64,000 bases of DNA from Clostridiaceae bacterium (GCA_019391515.1 JAHXQP010000030.1:248001-312000); one strand, 5' to 3'. Shown: positions 19,001 to 27,651, numbered from the stretch's first letter. A program made the numbers and translations. Notes: generated by a model from the sequence alone, not told the origin.

Positions 19001-19258
19001 CATAACCCCTTCAGCCCCTGATAGTTCTTTTATAATATCTACATCCTCATCAGTAAATCCTACCGTTGAAACAAGCCTCATATCCATTAAACGATATTTA
19101 TCAAAATATTCATCTGCTGTAATTTTCATATCTGGAGATGTCGCCTTGATTCCAGCAAAAAACGCTACTCCTAAAACTACTATTGCAAAGATAGAGAAAA
19201 ATTTACTCTTTGTCTTTTTTATCTCCCTAAATGTATCTTTAAATAATGCATTTTTCAT
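16007..19258 (-). CDS. FtsX/MacB-type ABC transporter permease with long coiled coil
   Basis: This 1083-residue protein has one membrane segment near residues 20-40, a large extracellular part, then two FtsX modules (membrane segments about 560-680 and again in the last 150 residues). Residues about 255-525 are a highly charged Lys/Glu heptad-like region, rich in repeated KKLDDSKE-type sequence, that should form a long coiled coil. The start ATG directly follows the stop of the ATPase gene (TAGATG). Such LolCE/MacB-type exporters act on lipids, peptides or envelope stress rather than importing solutes. Substrate unknown. Confidence 0.85.
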   Translation of the reverse strand: MKNALFKDTFREIKKTKSKFFSIFAIVVLGVAFFAGIKATSPDMKITADEYFDKYRLMDMRLVSTVGFTDEDVDIIKELSGAEGVMPSYSIDALVNIEDKNLVLNVLPLPMDKINNPDESYINRTKLIKGRYPKNPGEAVTEKSKMADLALSIGSKIKLSSGTDTDISENLKNDEFTIVGIVETPYYISTERGTTNIGNGKIDSFIMIPEENFKIPAYTDMFLTFKEARKVFSYDDEYDNILEPIRKKLDNIGKERSQKRYDEIISEGKEKIEDSKKELEEAEEKSNKELKEAYEKIAKGEKEISNGEKELANKEKEFHQSIKEAETKIASGKRDLENGEREYKKNLENFNRLKIEAESRFIEGEKKIKDGQKTLEENEAKLNEIKIILETNSNMPEEQRIVLEEKYRKDRQKLEYKIKELESAKKQLEDKKRELFTAENELITARKKLDDSKEQIVSEEKKLQEAKKKAESEFVAGRKKLDDSRRGLEKGKIDYEKGKKEAEEKLADARKKIGEGEEELKNIKDPAWYVINRNQTLEFIDYGMAADRIDAIAQVFPVFFFLIAALVSLTTMTRMVDEQRTYIGTLKALGYGKFSISLKYILYAGFASISGSIVGVLIGFKVFPTIIFNAYRIMYTMSPIVTTFNWYYAFISIAFAVLTTTLAAWISCYRELKETPALLMRPKVQKSGKRIFLERIKCIWSRMNFSQKVTARNLIRYKKRLFMTVLGVGGCTALMLAGFGLKDSTVDIATKQFDEIYQYDMVLGLKKGVESRKLVKLVDTMEKDKDITDFMLIKEQNIDVAVKNEKKNAFLVVPEDIKKLEDFIILKSRITQEKVPLTNDGVILTEKLAKMLQIDIGDEISIIDEENNKINVKVKGIAENYVSHYVYMSPKLFEKVYGEKVRYKEFLTNTRDSSEEFENKLSKRLLKNSEVSSTTFITGTSNSFKDTIGSLNYVVLVLIISAGALAFVVLYNLTNVNVSERLREIATIKVLGFYDNEVSAYVYRENTILTIIGIVVGLVMGVFLHRFIIITGEIDYMMFARNIKPISYIYSTILTIIFAVLVSFAMHFKLKGIKMVESLKSVE

Positions 19259-19972
19259 CTACCACTCAATCCTTTCTACGGGAATTGGTTTCTCATTGAT
19301 GGAGATACTTTCTACCTTGCCATTTCTAATTTTAATTATCTTATCCGCCATAGGAACAATAGCTGTATTGTGAGTAACAACAACTACTGTCATTCCCATT
19401 TCTCTACAGGTATCTTGGAGTAATTTTAAGATAGACTTCCCTGTATTATAATCTAAAGCTCCTGTAGGCTCATCACATAATAGAAGTTTTGGATTTTTAG
19501 CCAGTGCCCTTGCAATAGCTACCCTTTGCTGTTCCCCACCTGAAAGTTGGGCTGGAAAATTATCCATTCTGTCTTCAAGACCTACTTGTTTTAAAACTGT
19601 TTCCGCATCAAGGGGATTTTTACATATCTGTGTAGCCAATTCTACATTTTCAAGGGTAGTTAGATTTTGAACTAAATTATAAAATTGGAAGACAAACCCT
19701 ATATCATACCTTCTATAGGAAACTAATTGTTTTCCACTATATCTGCTTATCTCATTCCCATCTACTATTAACTTTCCACTAGTTGGGGTATCCATTCCTC
19801 CTAATATGTTTAAAACAGTACTCTTGCCTGCACCACTTGATCCTACTATTATTACAAATTCTCCCTTATCTATAGAAAAACTCATACCATCTAAAGCTAA
19901 TATTTCCACTTCTCCCATTTCATATATCTTCTTGATTTCATTTAATTCTATATATTTAGACAATTGATTCAC
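19259..19972 (-). CDS. MacB/LolD-type ABC transporter ATP-binding protein
   Basis: This 237-residue ATPase pairs with the FtsX-type permease that follows it without a gap. Walker [10 protein letters not shown], signature [15 protein letters not shown] and [11 protein letters not shown] are present; the last two forms are typical of the MacB/LolD/BceA group. It is the first gene of a two-gene operon, divergent from the ABC-F gene to its right. Confidence 0.9.
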   Translation of the reverse strand: MNQLSKYIELNEIKKIYEMGEVEILALDGMSFSIDKGEFVIIVGSSGAGKSTVLNILGGMDTPTSGKLIVDGNEISRYSGKQLVSYRRYDIGFVFQFYNLVQNLTTLENVELATQICKNPLDAETVLKQVGLEDRMDNFPAQLSGGEQQRVAIARALAKNPKLLLCDEPTGALDYNTGKSILKLLQDTCREMGMTVVVVTHNTAIVPMADKIIKIRNGKVESISINEKPIPVERIEW

Positions 19973-20043
19973 TCCTAAAATTAAGTTAATACTATTATAT
20001 CATCTTATAGCTGTTTCAATAAGATGCAGTTGTTATATTTTTA

Positions 20044-20052
20044 TGATATAAT
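20044..20052 (+). promoter_or_regulatory. Extended -10 promoter of the YkpA-type ABC-F gene
   Basis: TGATATAAT matches the extended -10 consensus TGNTATAAT and lies 35 nt before the start codon. No good -35 hexamer is seen, as is common for extended -10 promoters. Confidence 0.55.
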
Positions 20053-20087
20053 GACTAGTGTTTTATAAATTTTAAGTAAGGGAAGGT

Positions 20088-21695
20088 ATGGATTTGATAA
20101 CTGTAAATAACGTAAGTTTAAGATATGGTGGGCAAAAGCTCTTCCAAGATGTAAATCTAAAATTTAACTCAAATAACTGCTATGGTGTCATCGGGGGAAA
20201 TGGTGCTGGAAAAAGTACTTTCCTGAAGATTTTATCTGGCGAAATACAACCAAATGAAGGGGATATAAGTATTCTTCCTGGAGCTAGAATATCAGTTCTA
20301 AAACAAGATCATTTTCAATATGATGAATATCCTGTTATAGAAACAGTTATAATGGGAAATAAAAGACTTTATGAAATCATGAAAGAAAAAGATGCAATCT
20401 ATGCAAAGCCAGATTTTTCAGATGCGGATGGAATCAAAACTGCAGAGTTAGAATGTGAATTTGCAGAACTTAATGGTTGGAATGCTGAATCTGAAGCATC
20501 TTCACTACTTCAAGGTCTAGGTATCGGAACTGAATTGCATGATAAAATATTGGCAGAACTAAATGGTAGTGAAAAGGTAAAAGTCCTTCTAGCTCAAGCT
20601 TTATTTGGAAAACCTGAAATATTGATTCTAGATGAGCCTACCAATAACTTAGATGTTAACTCCATCAATTGGCTACAAGAATTTTTGATAGAATTTGAAG
20701 GTACTGTCATTTTGGTATCCCATGATAGACATTTCCTAAATAGAGTTTGTACTCATATGGCAGATGTAGATAGAGGTACTATTAAACTATATGTTGGCAA
20801 CTATGATTTTTGGTATGAATCAAGCCAATTGGCTCTTCAAATGACTAAGGATCAGAATAAAAAGAAGGAACAAAAAATTAAAGAATTGCAAGGATTTATT
20901 GCTCGTTTTAGTGCCAATGCTTCTAAATCAAGACAAGCTACTTCTCGTAAAAAACTTTTAGAGAAAATATCCATAGATGATATTCAACCTTCTACCAGAA
21001 GATATCCTTTTGTTCATTTTGAAATGAATAGAGAAGTAGGGAACGATATCTTAGTAGTTGAAAACTTAAGCAAAACTATAGATGGTGTTAAAGTTTTAAA
21101 TAATGTAAGTTTCATTGTTAACAAAGGTGACAAAATAGCCTTTGTAGGTGATAATGAAATAGCAAATACAACACTTTTTAATATAATTATGGGTGAACTA
21201 GCGCCCGATAGCGGAAGCTACAAATGGGGAACTACTGTTACAAATTCTTATTTCCCAAAAGATAATTCTAAATTCTTTAATGATGTTGATTTAAGTCTTA
21301 TAAACTGGCTAAGCCAATTTTCAGAGGAAAAATCCGAAATATTTTTGCGCGGTTTTTTAGGTAAAATGTTGTTTTCCGGAGAGGAAACCTTAAAACAAGC
21401 TAAAGTACTATCTGGTGGCGAAAAAGTAAGGTGTATGATTGCAAGAATGATGTTAAGTGGAGCCAATGTTTTGGTATTAGATCAACCTACAAATCATTTA
21501 GATCTTGAGTCTATCACTGCATTAAATAATGGTCTTCGTGACTATAAGAGCAATGTATTGTTTACTTCCCATGACTATGAATTTGTACAAACTATAGCAA
21601 ATAGAATTATTGAAATCGTTCCTGATGGATTAATTGATAAACAAACAACTTATGAAGAATATGTAGAAAGTTCAATATTAAATAAAAGTATTTAA
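20088..21695 (+). CDS. ABC-F ATPase, YkpA/YbiT type
   Basis: This 535-residue protein has two ABC domains and no membrane segments. The first domain has Walker A GGNGAGKST, but its signature reads LNGSEKVK instead of LSGGE. The second domain has a degenerate Walker A (GDNEIANTT, no Lys), a good LSGGEKVR signature and LDQPTNHLD in place of LDEPTNHLD. As I recall, degenerate second Walker A motifs are normal in the YkpA branch, so this is probably not decay. ABC-F proteins act on the ribosome. A GGGAAGG site precedes ATG 20088. Confidence 0.87.
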   Translation: MDLITVNNVSLRYGGQKLFQDVNLKFNSNNCYGVIGGNGAGKSTFLKILSGEIQPNEGDISILPGARISVLKQDHFQYDEYPVIETVIMGNKRLYEIMKEKDAIYAKPDFSDADGIKTAELECEFAELNGWNAESEASSLLQGLGIGTELHDKILAELNGSEKVKVLLAQALFGKPEILILDEPTNNLDVNSINWLQEFLIEFEGTVILVSHDRHFLNRVCTHMADVDRGTIKLYVGNYDFWYESSQLALQMTKDQNKKKEQKIKELQGFIARFSANASKSRQATSRKKLLEKISIDDIQPSTRRYPFVHFEMNREVGNDILVVENLSKTIDGVKVLNNVSFIVNKGDKIAFVGDNEIANTTLFNIIMGELAPDSGSYKWGTTVTNSYFPKDNSKFFNDVDLSLINWLSQFSEEKSEIFLRGFLGKMLFSGEETLKQAKVLSGGEKVRCMIARMMLSGANVLVLDQPTNHLDLESITALNNGLRDYKSNVLFTSHDYEFVQTIANRIIEIVPDGLIDKQTTYEEYVESSILNKSI

Positions 21696-21701
21696 CACTA
21701 T

Positions 21702-21741
21702 AAAAAATAGCTCTTACCTTTGTTGGTAAGGGCTATTTTTT
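21702..21741. terminator. Bidirectional terminator between the ABC-F and DEAD-box genes
   Basis: The arms AAAAAATAGCTCTTACC and GGTAAGGGCTATTTTTT flank a 6-nt loop, with T-runs on both strands. It serves the two convergent genes. Confidence 0.9.
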
Positions 21742-22976
21742 TATCTTTTTCCTCTTTTTTTATTCCTATTATTATACTTTTTTCCCCTTGTATTTTGTGG
21801 CTTAAAGCTATTTCGCCTTTCATAGCTTTTATTTTTAGGGTTGTTATCTTTTTTCCCTTTTTCCGTTTCAATCTTTTTTCTTTTTAGAGTCATCCTTATC
21901 TTTCTTTCAATTGTTTCTAATCCTTGTCGATCTTTTGGTGCAATGAAAGTAACTGCCATACCAGTTTTCCCTGCTCTTCCCGTACGCCCTATACGATGAA
22001 TATAGCTTTCAGCATCTTCAGGTATATCATAGTTAAAAATATGGGTTATTCCTTCAATATCTAGCCCACGAGCAGCTACATCTGTTGCCACAAGAAATTG
22101 TGTTTCTGCATTTCTAAAAGATTTCATCGCCTTTTCTCGTTTTGCCTGACTAAGATCTCCATGTATTTCATCTGATTTATATCCTCGCTGTTTCAAAGCA
22201 TTGTTTAAAGTTTTTACACGACGTTTCGTTCTACAAAATATAATTGCCATAAAAGGTCTCTCTTCATCTATTATTTGGCATAGGGCATCTTGCTTCCTCC
22301 TATCTGTAGTCTCAACTACTATTTGTTTTATTTCGTCTAAAGTTATCTTTTCACCTTGTATCTGTACCTGACTAGGTTCCTTCATATATCTAGTAGCTAG
22401 AGATCGAAGTCCTTTAGGGATTGTAGCAGAAAACAGCATTGTTTGACGTGTTTTAGGTGTTTCACGAATAATACTCTCTATATCTTTTAAAAATCCCATA
22501 TTCAACATTTCATCCGCTTCATCTAATACAAGCATTTTAAGTTTACTTAAATCGATGCTTTTTCTTCTAATATGATCTAACAATCTACCTGGTGTGCCAA
22601 TGACTATATGGATGCCTCTCTTTAACTTTCTCAATTGTTTCTCCACATCTTGCCCACCATAGGCTGCTAGTATATTTACATCTTTAAATGAATTTAATTT
22701 TTTAGCCTCATTAGTCACTTGAATTGCCAACTCTCTAGTAGGAGTGATGATCAATGCTTGTATGTAAGGCTTGTTTTCATCAATATTTTCCATAATAGGA
22801 ATCATGAACCCAAGAGTCTTTCCTGTTCCTGTCTGAGCTTGAGCTATAATATCTTTTCCATTTAATAATTCAGGTATAGCCTCCTGTTGAACAGGTGTTG
22901 GTTTTGTTATACCATTTTGCCTCAATATATTTTCTAATTCACTACTAATTCCAATGGTCTTAAAATTATTTGCCAT
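21741..22976 (-). CDS. DEAD-box ATP-dependent RNA helicase
   Basis: This 411-residue helicase unwinds RNA during ribosome assembly, decay or cold adaptation. Motifs in order: Q motif (GITKPTPVQ), [25 protein letters not shown], and in the second domain ARGLDIEG and [10 protein letters not shown]. The last 45 residues are strongly basic (Lys, Arg, Asn) and probably bind RNA. It is short for CshA, so I do not give a symbol. It is transcribed alone, convergent with the ABC-F gene. Confidence 0.92.
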   Translation of the reverse strand: MANNFKTIGISSELENILRQNGITKPTPVQQEAIPELLNGKDIIAQAQTGTGKTLGFMIPIMENIDENKPYIQALIITPTRELAIQVTNEAKKLNSFKDVNILAAYGGQDVEKQLRKLKRGIHIVIGTPGRLLDHIRRKSIDLSKLKMLVLDEADEMLNMGFLKDIESIIRETPKTRQTMLFSATIPKGLRSLATRYMKEPSQVQIQGEKITLDEIKQIVVETTDRRKQDALCQIIDEERPFMAIIFCRTKRRVKTLNNALKQRGYKSDEIHGDLSQAKREKAMKSFRNAETQFLVATDVAARGLDIEGITHIFNYDIPEDAESYIHRIGRTGRAGKTGMAVTFIAPKDRQGLETIERKIRMTLKRKKIETEKGKKDNNPKNKSYERRNSFKPQNTRGKKYNNRNKKRGKR

Positions 22977-23127
22977 AATATCTGCTACCTCTCTTTTTCC
23001 TTTATTTTTGCCAATGATTATTCAATATATTCTATCATATATAGTATAAGAATATATAGTTTTGTTTATCCTATCTTGACTCTTTAAATAATATAACTTT
23101 TCCTTGTAAATATTCTTATATATGATA

Positions 23128-23346
23128 CACTATAAAAGTTAGTTAGTTTTAAGATATAAGTTTTTGGTTCGGTATAAATAAGTATTTTGGGCAATGGCCT
23201 ATCATTCTTTCCAAATATTATTGAAGTGTTTCTTTTCTTATATGAGATTTATCATAAGAATCTAGATATCTTTCTTGTTTTGTACTAAAACCCAATAATT
23301 TAAATAAATAACCATTTACTAACATAATACTATGTTAGTTTTTTTA
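23128..23346 (+). ncRNA. Candidate leader RNA or small RNA before the UPF0316 gene
   Basis: A promoter-like TTGTAA, 16-nt spacer and TGATACACT precede about 215 nt of non-coding sequence that ends in an intrinsic terminator at 23318-23346, 27 nt before the UPF0316 start. A 5' GTTAGT near 23140 could pair with ACTAAC of the terminator arm, giving two alternative folds. That fits a riboswitch or attenuator. The length would also fit a free small RNA of the 6S class. I recognise no known aptamer. Confidence 0.35.
23318..23346 (+). terminator. Terminator just upstream of the UPF0316 ribosome site
   Basis: The perfect 9-bp stem ACTAACATA/TATGTTAGT has a 4-nt loop and is followed by TTTTTTT. It ends about 12 nt before the AAAAGGAGG ribosome site, so it must be bypassed if the gene is transcribed from upstream. 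Confidence 0.75.
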
Positions 23347-23372
23347 TATTGATTAAAAGGAGGTGTTTTTTT

Positions 23373-23912
23373 ATGACACAAAATATTTTGATTCCGCTTA
23401 TTGTCTTGTTTCTTATAACAGCCTTTACAAATGTTTTATCAACGTTGAAAACAATATTGATATCTAAAAAAATTATGAATCCAGTATATCTTTTAGTATT
23501 TGTAGATGCTATAATATTTGCAAATATAGTCGGCAAAGTCACCAGTTCTGATGATTTACATTTTACTATTGCATATGCTTTAGGTAGATCTGCTGGAGTT
23601 TTTATAGGGAATAAAATTGAGGAAAGATTGGCCCTTGGCATATTAGAAGTAGATTTATTTTTAAATAATAAATCTAAAATGATAAAAATTGCAGAAGAAC
23701 TTAGAGATGCAGGATATACAGTCAATAACTATTCCGTTAGTGGGAATAATGGGGATAAAAGATATAAAGTTGAAACTGTAATTAAAAGAAAAGAATTTAA
23801 AATCTTTGAAGATATAGTTGATGATTGTGGAGTTAGTAAGCCAACTTTAAAGATTAAAAATTTAAGTAAAGTAGATGGAAAAATAACTACAACAAAAATT
23901 AGTGGTGCGTAA
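23373..23912 (+). CDS. UPF0316 membrane protein (DUF5698/DUF2179)
   Basis: This 179-residue protein has three N-terminal membrane segments (about residues 5-80, with the conserved GRSAGVFIGNKIEERLALG) and a soluble C-terminal DUF2179-type domain. This layout is UPF0316. The start has a strong AAAAGGAGG site 8 nt upstream; an earlier in-frame ATG at 23349 would overlap it. Function is not established. It lies behind a leader RNA candidate and is convergent with the pseudouridine synthase gene. Confidence 0.85.
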   Translation: MTQNILIPLIVLFLITAFTNVLSTLKTILISKKIMNPVYLLVFVDAIIFANIVGKVTSSDDLHFTIAYALGRSAGVFIGNKIEERLALGILEVDLFLNNKSKMIKIAEELRDAGYTVNNYSVSGNNGDKRYKVETVIKRKEFKIFEDIVDDCGVSKPTLKIKNLSKVDGKITTTKISGA

Positions 23913-23932
23913 ATACCACTGATTCTAAAGTA

Positions 23933-24634
23933 CTATTCTCGTCCAATATATTTCAGTTCTTCTTTTGTTAAATATCTCCACTTTCCTACTGGCAAATCCT
24001 TCAATGTAATATTCATGATACGGATACGTTTCAATTTTACAACCTTATAGTTAAACTTTGCACACATTCTCCTAATTTGCCGATTCAATCCTTGGGATAA
24101 GATGATTTTAAAAGTTCTGTTGTTTAATTTTATTACTTCACATTTTTTAGTTATTGTATATTCATTCCTAACAGGATTGTAGATTTTTACACCATTGGCC
24201 ATTCCACTTATAAAAGGGGGAGTAATATTTTTATCTACCGTTACTATATATTCTTTTTTATGGTTGTTTTCTTCTCTTAAAATTTCATTGACTACGCTAC
24301 CATCATTGGTAAGTAGTATTAGCCCTTCTGAATCTTTGTCTAGTCTACCTATTGGAAAAATTCTTTCAGGATAGTTTACAAAATCAATTATATTCCCTTT
24401 TACATGTCTTTCTGTTGTGCAAGTAATACCTACAGGTTTGTTTAATGCAATGTAAACAAAGTCCTTTTTCTTTTCTAATACTTTACCATCTACTTCTACT
24501 ATATCTTCTGGTTTCACTGTATATCCTATAGTCGGAATCCTCCCATTGACTTTTACTTTATTTTGTTTAATTAATTTGTCAGCTTCTCTTCTTGAGCAAA
24601 GCCCAGTTGAACTAATAAATTTATTAAGTCTCAT
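23933..24634 (-). CDS. Pseudouridine synthase, RluF/RsuA family
   Basis: This 233-residue enzyme isomerises a specific uridine in rRNA to pseudouridine. It has an N-terminal S4 RNA-binding domain (MRLNKFISSTGLCSRREAD) and the catalytic motif GRLDKDSEGLILLTNDG with Asp at about 99. The C-terminal RQIRRMCAKFNYKVVKLKRIRI segment is typical of the RluB/E/F-RsuA group. RluF is the best guess, from the short length and KPVGITCTTE. It stands alone and is divergent from the next gene. Confidence 0.87.
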   Translation of the reverse strand: MRLNKFISSTGLCSRREADKLIKQNKVKVNGRIPTIGYTVKPEDIVEVDGKVLEKKKDFVYIALNKPVGITCTTERHVKGNIIDFVNYPERIFPIGRLDKDSEGLILLTNDGSVVNEILREENNHKKEYIVTVDKNITPPFISGMANGVKIYNPVRNEYTITKKCEVIKLNNRTFKIILSQGLNRQIRRMCAKFNYKVVKLKRIRIMNITLKDLPVGKWRYLTKEELKYIGRE

Positions 24635-24750
24635 AAAAATCTCCTTTTACATCCTTGATTTTGCCTATTTTATAATATATTATACCACAATGACCATTTT
24701 CTTTTTCGTAGTATAATAGATATAATTAATATATTGATTTTTAAAAGGAG

Positions 24751-25770
24751 ATGATTATAATCGATAGAATAAATATTGAAAAAATGATATTGCATATATT
24801 AGATAGTTCTGTAGGAATACCTGCACTATCAGAGGCTGAACATCCATATAGTGGCGATATAATAGAATTCTTAGAAATTCATATAGAAAAAGTTTTTAAT
24901 GATATAAATATTAAAAAGGCTTTCTTTGATACTGAGGAAAATCCAGTGAAAAATATATGTATGGAAATTGCAGAAAACAACGATACATTTATAGAAAAAA
25001 CTAAGGAGTTTGCCCAACTTATGTATGATATAATGGCTGAAAATGCCTCTATACCTCCTTGTGATTTGATTTGCTCACTATTTAATGGAGATGGCAAAAA
25101 ATACTTAGGACTTTTCGTACTAAATTATAAATCTTCTTATATACATTATGTAGAGGAATCAGAGGATAAACGTATTAACAAAGTGATAAAACAAAAAACA
25201 ACCCTTCCAAATATAAATCAAAAAATAGATGAATGTATAATAATAGATTTAGAGGATTTTTCTATACTGTTAAAAGAAAAGAAATATGAGATTAATGGTC
25301 AGAAAGAATACTATATATCTAAATATTTATTGCAATCAAAAGATACTTTGTCGGATAAAGAAAAGATAGATATAGTAAACAAGGTGTCTAAGAAAATAGT
25401 ACAAGATTATTATGAAGATGATGTGAAAAAGATAGCAGAAATAAAAAATGCTATAGTAGAATCTGTGGAAGAAACAGATACTATAGATATAGATCATGTA
25501 AAGACTAAAGTCTTTAATGAAAATTTAGAACTTCAAAATATATATGAAGAAGAGATAGAAAGAAGAGGATTAAAGGAAAAGACTATAGAAGTAAATGAAC
25601 CACTGTATAAAAAAATACCTAAAACCCAAAAGTTTGTAACAGATGATGGCATAGAGATAAAAGTCCCTATATCCCTCTTAACAGGCGATGATAAAATAGA
25701 ATTTTTTAATAATACTGATGGAACTATATCTATATTGCTTAAAAGTATCAAAGAAATTCAAGGAAAATAG
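24751..25770 (+). CDS. Nucleoid-associated protein (NdpA/YejK family)
   Basis: This 339-residue protein belongs to the 37-kDa nucleoid-associated family. The N-terminal KMILHILDSSVGIPALSEAE is the family hallmark (HILD...G.P.LS). The C-terminal third is acidic. The start is uncertain: AAAGGAG touches ATG 24751 directly, while the usual 5-9 nt spacing would point to the ATA (24757) or ATC (24760) codons. I keep the ATG. It ends in a strong terminator. Its role in nucleoid structure in Firmicutes is not well studied. Confidence 0.8.
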   Translation: MIIIDRINIEKMILHILDSSVGIPALSEAEHPYSGDIIEFLEIHIEKVFNDINIKKAFFDTEENPVKNICMEIAENNDTFIEKTKEFAQLMYDIMAENASIPPCDLICSLFNGDGKKYLGLFVLNYKSSYIHYVEESEDKRINKVIKQKTTLPNINQKIDECIIIDLEDFSILLKEKKYEINGQKEYYISKYLLQSKDTLSDKEKIDIVNKVSKKIVQDYYEDDVKKIAEIKNAIVESVEETDTIDIDHVKTKVFNENLELQNIYEEEIERRGLKEKTIEVNEPLYKKIPKTQKFVTDDGIEIKVPISLLTGDDKIEFFNNTDGTISILLKSIKEIQGK

Positions 25771-25783
25771 ATGGATATTAACA

Positions 25784-25822
25784 ACAAATAAACTATTTCA
25801 AGTTTTTGAAATAGTTTATTTG
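25784..25822. terminator. Bidirectional terminator between the nucleoid protein and DeoR genes
   Basis: A perfect 17-18 bp stem (ACAAATAAACTATTTCAA and its complement) surrounds a short T-rich loop. The two convergent genes end on either side. Confidence 0.88.
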
Positions 25823-25834
25823 TATTTAATATAA

Positions 25835-26602
25835 TTAAACTCTTACAATTTTTGTATACTTATTATAAGTCTCAAATTGTTTATCTGTTAATTTATCATC
25901 TGTAATAATTGCATTTACTTGACTAAAATCAGCTATTTTATAAAAAGATGCTTTATCAAATTTAGTACTTTCACATAAAAAATAAATTTCTTTCCCACAA
26001 TCAACCATTGCTTGTTTACTGCTTGCTTCTATTGATCCTGCTGTTGATAAGCCCAGTTTTAAATCTACTCCATTAGCACCTAGGAAAACTTTATCAAAAT
26101 GCATTTTGCTAATTTGTTCTACGGTGGTAGTACCTTCTATTGTTTTTGCTGAATGTAAATAAATTCCTCCAAGAACTATAATACTATAATCTCTTTTATC
26201 TGATAGTTGGTTTACTACCCCAACAGAATTAGTAATAATACTGATATTCTTAGCGTCTAATTCTGCTGCCATTAAATAGGTTAGTGTACTAGAATTTAGA
26301 GCTATAATTTCACCATCCTCTACAAGAGAAGCGGCATATTTAGCGATAGATTTTTTTTCGCTAACATTCTTACCTTGTTTGCTTAAAAAATCATATTCAT
26401 TCCCAACCTGCTCAACTAATATTGCTCCGCCATGAGTTCTCTTAACTACCCCAGCCTCTTCTAATTCAGTTAAATCTCTACGTATAGTTGAAGGAGATAC
26501 ATTAAAAGCTTCAGATAACTCTTTAATGGTAATACCCTTATTAATTCCCTTGTCACTATTTATTTTATTTATTATTTTTAATAACCTTTCTTCTTTAAAC
26601 AT
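25835..26602 (-). CDS. DeoR-family sugar-response repressor
   Basis: This regulator of about 255 residues has a DeoR-type N-terminal helix-turn-helix (LSEAFNVSPSTIRRDLTELEE) and a DeoRC phosphosugar-sensing domain (GGIYLHSAKTIEGTTTV, FLGANGVD). I chose ATG 26602, 8 nt after AAAGGA; an ATG three codons upstream is too close to it. It is divergent from the aldolase/PTS operon, which it probably represses until the phosphorylated sugar appears. Confidence 0.9.
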   Translation of the reverse strand: MFKEERLLKIINKINSDKGINKGITIKELSEAFNVSPSTIRRDLTELEEAGVVKRTHGGAILVEQVGNEYDFLSKQGKNVSEKKSIAKYAASLVEDGEIIALNSSTLTYLMAAELDAKNISIITNSVGVVNQLSDKRDYSIIVLGGIYLHSAKTIEGTTTVEQISKMHFDKVFLGANGVDLKLGLSTAGSIEASSKQAMVDCGKEIYFLCESTKFDKASFYKIADFSQVNAIITDDKLTDKQFETYNKYTKIVRV

Positions 26603-26677
26603 AAGCCCCATCCTTTAAATGATTTTATAAATTTAGTTTAACAAGAAAAGCAAGCAAAGTCAAATTTATATGCTTAA

Positions 26678-26687
26678 TTGTGCTCAT
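26678..26687 (-). promoter_or_regulatory. Putative DeoR operator, distal copy
   Basis: On the minus strand this reads ATGAGCACAA, matching ATGAGCAAAA at 26783-26792 on the plus strand in 9 of 10 positions. The two copies face opposite ways on either side of the sugar operon promoter. Confidence 0.4.
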
Positions 26688-26734
26688 ATATGGTAACATG
26701 TGTTGTGTATGGTGATAATTTATGATAGATTTCA

Positions 26735-26763
26735 TTGACACAATACAGGAAATCGTTTATAAT
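26735..26763 (+). promoter_or_regulatory. Promoter of the aldolase/PTS operon
   Basis: Perfect TTGACA (26735-26740), 17-nt spacer and perfect TATAAT (26758-26763). The predicted start lies about 40 nt before the aldolase ATG. A promoter this strong needs repression, which fits the divergent DeoR gene. Confidence 0.85.
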
Positions 26764-26782
26764 CAAATTATAATTATCACAA

Positions 26783-26792
26783 ATGAGCAAAA
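26783..26792 (+). promoter_or_regulatory. Putative DeoR operator, proximal copy
   Basis: ATGAGCAAAA lies just downstream of the predicted transcription start, where a bound repressor would block elongation. It pairs with the inverted copy at 26678-26687. Confidence 0.4.
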
Positions 26793-26810
26793 ATGATTGG
26801 AGGAAATAAA

Positions 26811-27650
26811 ATGTTAGTAAATAGTAAACAATTGTTATTAGATGCAAAGAAAAGTGGATACGCAATACCCTCAACAAATATATTCAATCTAAATTCTTTG
26901 CGAGGAGTTTTAAGAGCTGCAGAAGAAAATCGTAGTCCATTAATTGTTAGCTTAGCAGAGGTGCATACTAAATCATTATCTATTGAAGAAGCTGCAAGTA
27001 TAGTTAAATACTATGCTAATAAAATAGACTTACCAATAGTACTACATTTTGATCATGGATTTACTCCATCTTTAGTAAAGGAAGCTATAGATAGCGGATT
27101 TACATCTGTTATGATAGATGGCTCTAGTTTGCCTTTTGATGAAAATGTAGAAAAAACAAAAGAAATTGTGGCATTAGCCCATGAAAAAAATATAACAGTG
27201 GAGGCAGAGATTGGTCATGTTGGTGGTGGGGAATCCTATATTAATCCTGAATATGATCATTCACAACTTACAACTGTAGAAGAAGCAAAGCGTTTTGCAG
27301 AATTAACAAATGTAGATTCATTAGCAGTATCTATTGGTACAGCACATGGTGCATATAAAGGTACTCCTAAAATTGATTTTAAACGTTTGTCCCAAATTAA
27401 TCAGGAAGTAAATATTCCTTTAGTTCTTCATGGTGGATCAGGCTCTGGAGATGAAAATTTGCAGAAAGCTGTAGAATTAGGTATTTGTAAAGTAAACATT
27501 TTTACAGATCTTACTGTTGCCGCTCATGATAAATTAGTAGATAATTTTAAAGATATGAATTATTATGATGCGTGTTTACTTGCAGAAGAAGGAATCAAAG
27601 AATGCCTTTTAAAATATTATTCAATTTTTAAAACGAAGAGAGGGATGTAA
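26811..27650 (+). CDS. Class II ketose-bisphosphate aldolase
   Basis: This 279-residue zinc aldolase cleaves fructose-, tagatose- or a related ketose-bisphosphate to two triose units. Metal and substrate motifs are HFDHGF (near 83), EAEIGHVGG, GTAHGAYKG and HGGSGSGDE. ATG 26811 follows GGAGG by 7 nt. It is the first gene of an operon with PTS IIA and IIBC genes. The sugar is probably taken up as a 1-phosphate and cleaved after a second phosphorylation, or cleaved directly; no kinase is present in the operon. Substrate not determinable by eye. Confidence 0.9.
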   Translation: MLVNSKQLLLDAKKSGYAIPSTNIFNLNSLRGVLRAAEENRSPLIVSLAEVHTKSLSIEEAASIVKYYANKIDLPIVLHFDHGFTPSLVKEAIDSGFTSVMIDGSSLPFDENVEKTKEIVALAHEKNITVEAEIGHVGGGESYINPEYDHSQLTTVEEAKRFAELTNVDSLAVSIGTAHGAYKGTPKIDFKRLSQINQEVNIPLVLHGGSGSGDENLQKAVELGICKVNIFTDLTVAAHDKLVDNFKDMNYYDACLLAEEGIKECLLKYYSIFKTKRGM

Positions 27651-27651
27651 A

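Larger units (their letters stand above)
22977..23372. other. Intergenic stretch of about 395 nt upstream of the UPF0316 gene
   Basis: The left part holds the 5' end of the helicase transcript on the minus strand. The right part (from about 23125) is probably a transcribed leader of the UPF0316 gene. No open frame of note is present. Confidence 0.5.

Noticed and set aside
20088-21695. Degenerate Walker A in the second half of the YkpA-type ABC-F protein as a sign of decay
   Set aside because: The same degeneration is, as far as I recall, normal in this branch of ABC-F proteins, and the rest of the gene is intact.
23128-23346. Firm assignment of the leader as 6S RNA
   Set aside because: Length and a terminal pairing fit, but I could not trace the large central bubble or the promoter-like consensus.
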